This document shows positions 57,247 through 64,000 of a stretch of DNA of 64,000 nt, piece after piece. Position 1 is the first letter of the stretch. Each line of letters begins with the position of its first letter. This DNA comes from Tanypteryx hageni (Eukaryota; Arthropoda; Insecta; Odonata; Petaluridae), in assembly GCA_028673005.1 (NCBI GenBank), contig CM054118.1, positions 56,489,338 to 56,553,337 of the forward strand, given 5' to 3'. Position numbers and translations under genes: made by a program. The notes under the pieces were generated by a model. That model was not told where the DNA came from. It was given only the letters and a program-made list of their open reading frames with translations, and ran no database searches.

Positions 57247-59730
57247 TCTGGTTGTCGACCCCCTTCCCGGACATTAAGCTGAGGTGACGCAAACGTTTAT
57301 TTTCGAGCGAAGAGATCATGAAGCGTTCGACCCGACGCCGTCACTGAATTACGTGGGAGGACTAATGAAGCAGTGGCGCAAACGAGCGCGTTTGGTCATA
57401 CTCACCACCTTCTCGTTTCTCGGAGTACTAAAATGCTACGTAGGTGGACGGTGAGGGATGCTGATGCCCACGGAGCACGTTGGGAAATAATTGTGTTTTT
57501 TTTGCAGCGCAATGCGCACGCGGCTGCCCTCGCGCGGCAATTGCCGGAAAAAAGCACTAGAGGCCAAAAGAAATGTTTACCGAAAATGGTAAAAGAGTCG
57601 AGTTAGGAAGTTAAACGATTTCGAAATTGCACACCGTATGCATAAACACAAATATGTGCGCGTATCAACATGTAAGTCGATCTTTGAACCTTTAAAAACT
57701 TTAATAAATAATATGTTTGACTTATAAGCCGAGTATAAGGGCGAACTTTTTTCCAGGTAAATGATATCATAGTTAAAGATAGCCGTTGCAATGGTTACAG
57801 TGCATTTAACAGACAGTTATGGTCATTAGTCAAGGAATACAGCATAAATCGGTCACATTACTACGGGTTATGAGAAATAGACCTTCGTCGTATTTAACGC
57901 GAAATGCCAATTCTACGCTGCCCAAGTGGCTAGGCTAAACGACAATTCTTTTAGATTTAGTAGTGGAATGCACTGGCGTTCTTAGGGCTACGCAGGTCAT
58001 CGGGCTAGGGTATTTCAAGACCCTACTGTCTCTTGCGGCCCGGGTGATAGCCAACCCACCAGGGGAATTCTGTAGTCGAATATTGTGGCTACATTCTTTC
58101 TAATGGCGGTGAATTGGCACCAGCTATCTGACCGAATTGGACAAACGTCATTTATGAGGCTGATGTTATTGTCTTGTATTACACGAAACGTGAATTTCAT
58201 AATTATTGGATTTTAAAAGAGCTAAACTGCCTGTCATGAGAATTAGGTGAATAGCTGCATTAAAATCAAAATGGTGGTAATAGCAAGGAAAGAACTGTGG
58301 TAAGAGTTACCGAAAGAATGCTGGACATGGACCAAAAAAGCTTTAAATTCGATAACGAATGTTCGCAATCAAGTGATGAATGAAATTCTAGTTATCATTA
58401 GTTCGTGAAAGAATTGCGGTTAATTTGTTGACAAAATTTTTATTGCTTCTGAAATCTAGATTACAACCAAGCTCCGATAAAACGCGATAATTTTATATTT
58501 CATAAACATTTTTATGGGAAGTTATTTACAAAATATGATATCGGGATAATATGTTCTATACCAAGTACGATGATCAAAATTTAAATATACTTCATAATTA
58601 ATTTATAACCTCGGAGTAGGCATTTAAATACTGAGGCCCCTGTTGGAATAAAAATTGCAGAAGATTAAAAAGAAACGAAAATCAAAATACTTTAATTACT
58701 GGAGCAAAAAGATCGGAATAAAAATAAATATAAGTAATAAATCCCATTTTTATCGAAATTTAAAATAATTTTACAGAAAAAAACAATTCAGGATATCGAC
58801 TTAAGACTCTTTTACTCAGTTTTTTTAATTCTATCTTAGCGCATTCTTGTCATTAGAAATTTCGACTGAAGCCACATTTTTATTCACCCGCAGCAAACTT
58901 TGTGAAATTCGTTATGACTGAGACTACATCTTCTAAACGAGAAACAACGCCTCTTTTGTCTCTTATTAACACGCAAGTGCATGTGTGAATAAATCGTACA
59001 CTAATGTACGGGCTGGATCTGTGACATCCGACTTTTGTTTTTAGCTTTTGAGTGGTAATAATGTTTTCTTGCCTCTTTTACGATTAATACTTGTGTCTTA
59101 CATAAGATATTATGCATGGAGAAATAAAAAAATTAAATTTAATAAGTAGTGATGGATGCCTAATCAAATTTATATAAAATAATCGATTTTCCATTACGTA
59201 AAATTAAAATTGTAACACGCGCATACCCGGGTTAATGAGACGGAGAGTATAAACGCGAAAGGACTAGAATCATTTCCAAGGAACGATGAGGAAGAGGTTT
59301 TGAAATTTCGGAATAACAAGATTACTCATCGATGAAATCAGTGCAAACAAGTTCCCGGCTTGAAATAATAGACCGAAGAATCGAAGGTAAACAAATGCGG
59401 CGTGAACGGAGATACTTGCAAACACGAGAGGATGAATTTCAATCCGAAGCGCTCCCCTAAAACGTTTTGCTTTTAATTTCAAGATCTAATTATTCGCGAA
59501 ATCGAGTTGGCTCTACTCCGGAAATCGGAAACGTTTTCAACGTTTAAAATCGATTCTTGCGAACTCCGTCGGTTTTCGATTATGTATTACAATGTTGTAC
59601 GTAGTATAACTGAGGAAAATACGACCGTAAAACTTTGCTTAACAGTTCAAATAGCCACCTGTTAATAAATGAGATAAATCACTCACGTGCTTAAATCTTC
59701 GTTAAGGCTTTTAATTTTAATTCTTGTATC
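57247..59730. other. unique stretch, no gene seen
   Basis: CpG-rich up to about 57610, AT-rich later, CpG-rich again at 59210-59640. Open frames up to 77 codons lack domains. Confidence 0.4.
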
Positions 59731-59954
59731 CATGGGTGCCCGCAGGGGAAGGCAAGCTCTCTCCCTCTGGAGTGCCTCTCGGAAATATAGGAAAATATTA
59801 TAAAATAAGGACAAATAAAATTAAAAAAACAATAAATGTCACTGAAGCTAAACAGCTAAGGCAAAAGGAGTGGAGCCGGGCGCAGCAGCACCACTCCACG
59901 TCTCAAGCCGATTCTGGATTTTGCTGCCCTGGAAAATTATTGTGGACGCTCATG
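59731..59954. mobile_element. possible MITE
   Basis: The left end CATGGGTGCCCGCAGGGG and inverted right end CATGAGCGTCCACAATA match at 10 of 14 outer positions. No target duplication is evident, so this is tentative. Confidence 0.4.
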
Positions 59955-62900
59955 CGAGTAAAGATAAGAAATGTAATTTAAATGCATCTCAAATTTAAAG
60001 ATGTGGCCATCTTAAAATATTTTTTTACTAATTATAAGTTAACATATGCTTCATTCAAAATCCGCAATTAAAATCTCGTCCGTAAATCTAGTTCTATCGT
60101 GCAACATATTTTTTCGTGTATCTATGGCAGGTTTGTTTTCCTCGTAGATTCTCGGCAATACCGAGCCTTATATTATATATTCCGAGTAATTCGCGCCTTC
60201 TGACGAATTCGTAACTTATAACATCCATAAATGACGCTCATGGCTCTCGAGTTCTGAAGTAGCCAACACTGTAGATAATAAAACGATCAGCTTTTGACGT
60301 ATTGTTTACCACCCTGCAATTTCCTTATTATTTCCCGGTAAACGTTATTCGTTTCGCACGTATAGGTTTTTGAGTGCAAACCTCTTGATTTCTCCTCCGC
60401 CGCTTAAAAACCGGCGAGATACAAACAAACAAATCGGTTAGAGAACGGCTCAAAAGATTTTTATCTTTTTAGGAAGTTTAATTTAGGATCGGGAATCTTG
60501 GAAACGCCAATGCAAACAAGATATTAAATTGTTTATTGCATCAAAATAAAGAAACAAGGTAATTGCAACTAGAAGATAAGGATTTTGACGCAGATAAGGT
60601 GACAAAAGGGAAAAAATGCACCGCGAGTAGTAAACAGGGCGTAACCGCGAAGAAGAGTTTGTTGAGGCGCGATGCGTAATTATCGTCTAACTTACTGGAA
60701 ATAACGTCGCGAGAAACATAGTTGTAAATTATATTAGACTTCAGGAGAAAGTGTACGTTCCCCTTATGGCTTCCGTTGACAATGATTAAAATTTGTGACT
60801 GTGTTCGCTTCTGCGCAGTTCATAAACACTTTTGGAAGGGATACATCGAATACCGATAATTGTCTCATGCTCTCCGTTGAACGAATTTATTGCGAATTAA
60901 TAATTGCCTATATCAGGCAGCCAATTTGCCTTTCATGAAAGTTAAACCGAAAAAACTGCAGGATTCTATCGGAATACTTCAATCTTCAGCTATTCATTTT
61001 TGTAAATTCGTGAATAATCATCTTGACATGATAATCCTCCGATATTTCGATTTCAAGAATATCAATTCCTTTACGTATTTTGCGGCTTTAGCCATTGTTT
61101 GCCCAGGCATGAAATACATTATAAAATGGACTTTCTTCTCAAATCTACCATAAAAGTTGGAAACATTGAATCTTTGTTTTTATTTTGATCTTTAGCTTCA
61201 TGAAGCAATTTTTTTAATTATTAAGTCGTAAAAACTAAGCAGAAATTTCCTACAGTTCACTTTTAGCGTTATACAGGCCAAATCAATTCTTTATACACTT
61301 TCTATCTAACGTTAACGATAACAGGTTTTAAAATTAGAATTATTTAATTTTATTAAGGCACACCTCAACCACTAAGCAGAAATACGTCGACTCTAATAAA
61401 TTCGACATAATTGGGCGGTTCACCTCGATCGAAACACGCAATGTTCCCTTCCACATTTTTCCGAATACTTTCGACATTTCTTATCAATCGATCGCGTCTT
61501 CGGAAATGTTTTCCTGCGGCTTCGCATTGCGAAATAACACTTGCGCCATCTTCCGGCGGCGTCCAAGGCGCCGCCCAGCAAATGTTTTTCGACGACATTG
61601 CTTCGGGACGATCTATAAAAAAATGCCTTCCTCCAAAATCGATCGCCTTTCAAAAATCTCGACGGGTGCGATTTTGTTTCGAAGGAAAAAAACTAAAAAA
61701 ATAAAATAAAATAAATCAGAAATGCGGCACATCCATCCCTTCCGTAAAAAGGGGATATACTATCCTTCCGACACGCCAGGGAATGTGGCAAGATTTGGAA
61801 ATGGAAAGGAAAAGGAAGAAGGCGGACAAGAATACTGTGGAATATAAGGGAATTGGGAGAAATTCCGCGCGGGACGAAGTTTTTTTTCGGAGGGAAGTTG
61901 GATTCCGCGAAGTTTTTGGTATTTTTGAGAAGAAGAGTTTGTCACGAAAAAAATATCCATCAATTTCGAAAGAGAGAGAGAGAATCTGAGGGGGAAAAAT
62001 GGAAACTTTCAGTGATGGATATTTCGTCTCGAAATACTTCAAGATTTAGAGCTTTGAGCGACATTCGTACGAGTAAATATTAAAGGATTCGAGTGGAAAA
62101 CAAGCATTTTTATGCGAGCGCGAACCGCAACGAAATGTGAGTTGGAGGAAAATGCGCGAGAAGACGAAAGCGAAACTTTTCTATAAAGTTTCTCGAGAAT
62201 ATTTACCTAAGTCAGACTGAGTCGAAAGATAAAAAATGTCTGCATGATAAATTCTTTAGCAGTAGAAGGGCATTTTTTGTAGTTTATATAATAGTGACGT
62301 ACAACATATTTGAGATGTCGGAGGTTATGCTATTACCTGCTGGAAGTTTTACGAAAAGTTTCAGAATTTTGTTAAACATCTTCATCGTTTTTGATAGATT
62401 TGGGTAACTTCATTTCTTTGGTAAGGTATTCTCTTTGATAGATAATAAAGTTATTTATCAATTCATTTCTTCGTGCGTTCTAACTCTAAAATATTTTTGA
62501 AGTATTAGCGTTATTTTGATACAACAAATTTCATGTTTATGGCCATTTCACGCAAAATTCCCACCGGCAATACTACATATTTATTAATATGCATTTCAAT
62601 TAAAAGTTTACAATTCTTCTGAAACGGAAAGAACATCATGGCTTTTGTTTGGATAAAAAGCCCTGCGGAGAGAAATAGAAACCATTTCATTCCATTTAAT
62701 AGGAAATCTTTAAGGATAAGGAGATGTAGGCCGTCACTTATGTCATCTAAGGCCATAAATGCGTACCAATATAGCGAAAGGAAGTTTCAATATAAACATA
62801 CCATATTCTCTGTTCATTTTTATTTTTACTGCACTAAGCAAAATTTTAAAAGAATATAAACGCATATGCTATATATAGCAATACTTTGCATGCATAGAAC

Positions 62901-63310
62901 GACGGACGCGCTTTTCTTCGATAATGGAGCAGTACCAATGTAATTTTAGGCGATAAGTCTTTATGAACTCTGTACGCAGCCAGGACTTTTTGCTTTTGAG
63001 GGAAAACGATATTCATCAGGCGTATTTAAGATTTTTATTTCTTCCTATCGTCCGTTATAAAACCAGCGTCCGCTGCCCTTTTTTCCTCTTTACACGTATT
63101 CAAATTTTGAGTCGTCTTAGAGGATTAAATCACAAGTCTGCGACATTCAACGTTCATACACATCAAGAAATAAATGGTCTAAATATGAAACACGCGCGTT
63201 TCATGTAATTATTTCCAACGAAAAGAAGAATTTCACCTCCGACATCTTATTCAGAGTCTTCGTAAGCAGAGAGTTTCCTTGAAGAAAAACGATCTTTGGA
63301 AGCTGCGGCA
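59955..63310. other. unique stretch of over 3 kb, no gene seen
   Basis: CpG-rich between about 61340 and 62230, where many short overlapping frames occur on both strands, none with a domain. The composition resembles the CpG-rich blocks at 16-17 and 49-50 kb. Confidence 0.4.
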
Positions 63311-63402
63311 GAGAGAGAGAGAGACAGACAGACAGACAAACGACTTTATTTAGGGCGAAATTGAGACTATATAGTCCCTTCTTACAGAGAGAGAGAGAGA
63401 GA
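63311..63402 (+). repeat. (GA)n and (GACA)n microsatellites
   Basis: GAGAGAGAGAGAGACAGACA at about 63311-63340 and a second GA run at 63386-63402. A CT run follows at 63579-63592. Confidence 0.95.
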
Positions 63403-64000
63403 AACTCGAAGGAATTCTCTGGAGCAAACGGGCTGTGTCGGGAACCGTGTGACTAAGACTCCTATTTCACTTTGCATAAACTGCGCATCGCTGACGAAAA
63501 ATCAGTCACTATCACTATATTGGCAAATCTCTGAAACCTTGAGGAGCGTATGGGAACCATACATTGCGGGATTCTTTATCTCTCTCTCTCTCACTTAAAT
63601 TTACGCTAAAAAACACCGAGTTTTATTTATGCCGCCTCTATATATCTCTTTGCGCAAACATGGAACACCACGAGGTGTCTTTCTAACGCTTATCGAGGTA
63701 AACCCGCGATCCGTGGAAAATGGAGCGATGTTCTCGCGTACTGCGGATTTGAGCCGAAAGGAATGTATGTCTCATTATCGAGCCCAGGGACATTTAAATC
63801 TGCCGGCGGAGATGGAAAGATGGACTGAAAGGAGGATATATATATAAAGCGCTTCGTTCGATTTCGGCATATCAAAAAATAAATAAATAAATACTTTGGT
63901 TCGAGCCGGATGGAAACTTTGGGTGATGAAGTTTTTGAGACTGAACATTTTCATGTTTTCATTGGTGAAACGGTTTGCTGTAGTACGTTTGTTGTATTCC
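63403..64000. other. unique stretch, no gene seen
   Basis: No recognisable content. Confidence 0.4.

Overview
This window looks like non-coding, transposon-rich DNA from an arthropod nuclear genome, most likely an insect. Every recognisable coding relic belongs to a transposable element: hAT, mariner, Tigger/pogo, piggyBac, PIF/Harbinger with a MADF-BESS partner gene, a non-LTR retrotransposon and Penelope-like fragments. I see no host gene, no rRNA, no genuine tRNA and no CRISPR. The background alternates AT-rich, repeat-laden DNA with CpG-rich unique stretches (for example near 12.8-13.4, 16.2-17.1, 18.2-18.9, 49.4-50.2, 57.1-57.6 and 61.4-62.2 kb). That mosaic would suit a hymenopteran-like genome, but the taxon is only a guess.

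Layout. 0-5.5 kb: three hAT elements with near-perfect 8-bp target duplications (124-646, 1257-2447, 4982-5462), a tRNA-derived SINE and a hammerhead-like Penelope relic. 6-12.3 kb: four repeat blocks (called D, A, B, C here) and a G/T-rich minisatellite tract. 13.5-14.8 kb: dead mariner. 15-16 kb: a MITE and the best-preserved hammerhead-like motif. 19.2-20.5 kb: a young mariner of a second lineage with long terminal inverted repeats. 20.5-23 kb: (TA)n tracts and a MITE. 26.4-27.3 kb: tail of a LINE. 29.7-37.0 kb: the same D, A, B, C blocks again, in the same order and orientation, interspersed with a piggyBac (33.3-34.9 kb) and a Tigger (35.3-36.1 kb). 37-49 kb: four more hAT MITEs and a hAT element (44808-46041) with a SINE nested inside it. 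51.2-54.2 kb: a PIF/Harbinger element. 54-64 kb: mostly unique DNA with a few element ends.

The most striking structure is the Harbinger element. Its transposase gene (plus strand) and its MADF-BESS gene (minus strand) appear interlocked. The second MADF exon lies inside the transposase intron, the second transposase exon lies inside the MADF intron, and the two splice acceptors sit about 40 bp apart on opposite strands. The MADF splice joins in phase and rebuilds the MADF core; the transposase junction is one base out of phase. Both genes are now broken by stops and frameshifts, and the transposase has lost its catalytic glutamate.

A second theme is a Penelope-like repeat family carrying a CTGANGA...GAAA hammerhead-like box, present in at least five copies in different states of decay and built into the duplicated C block.
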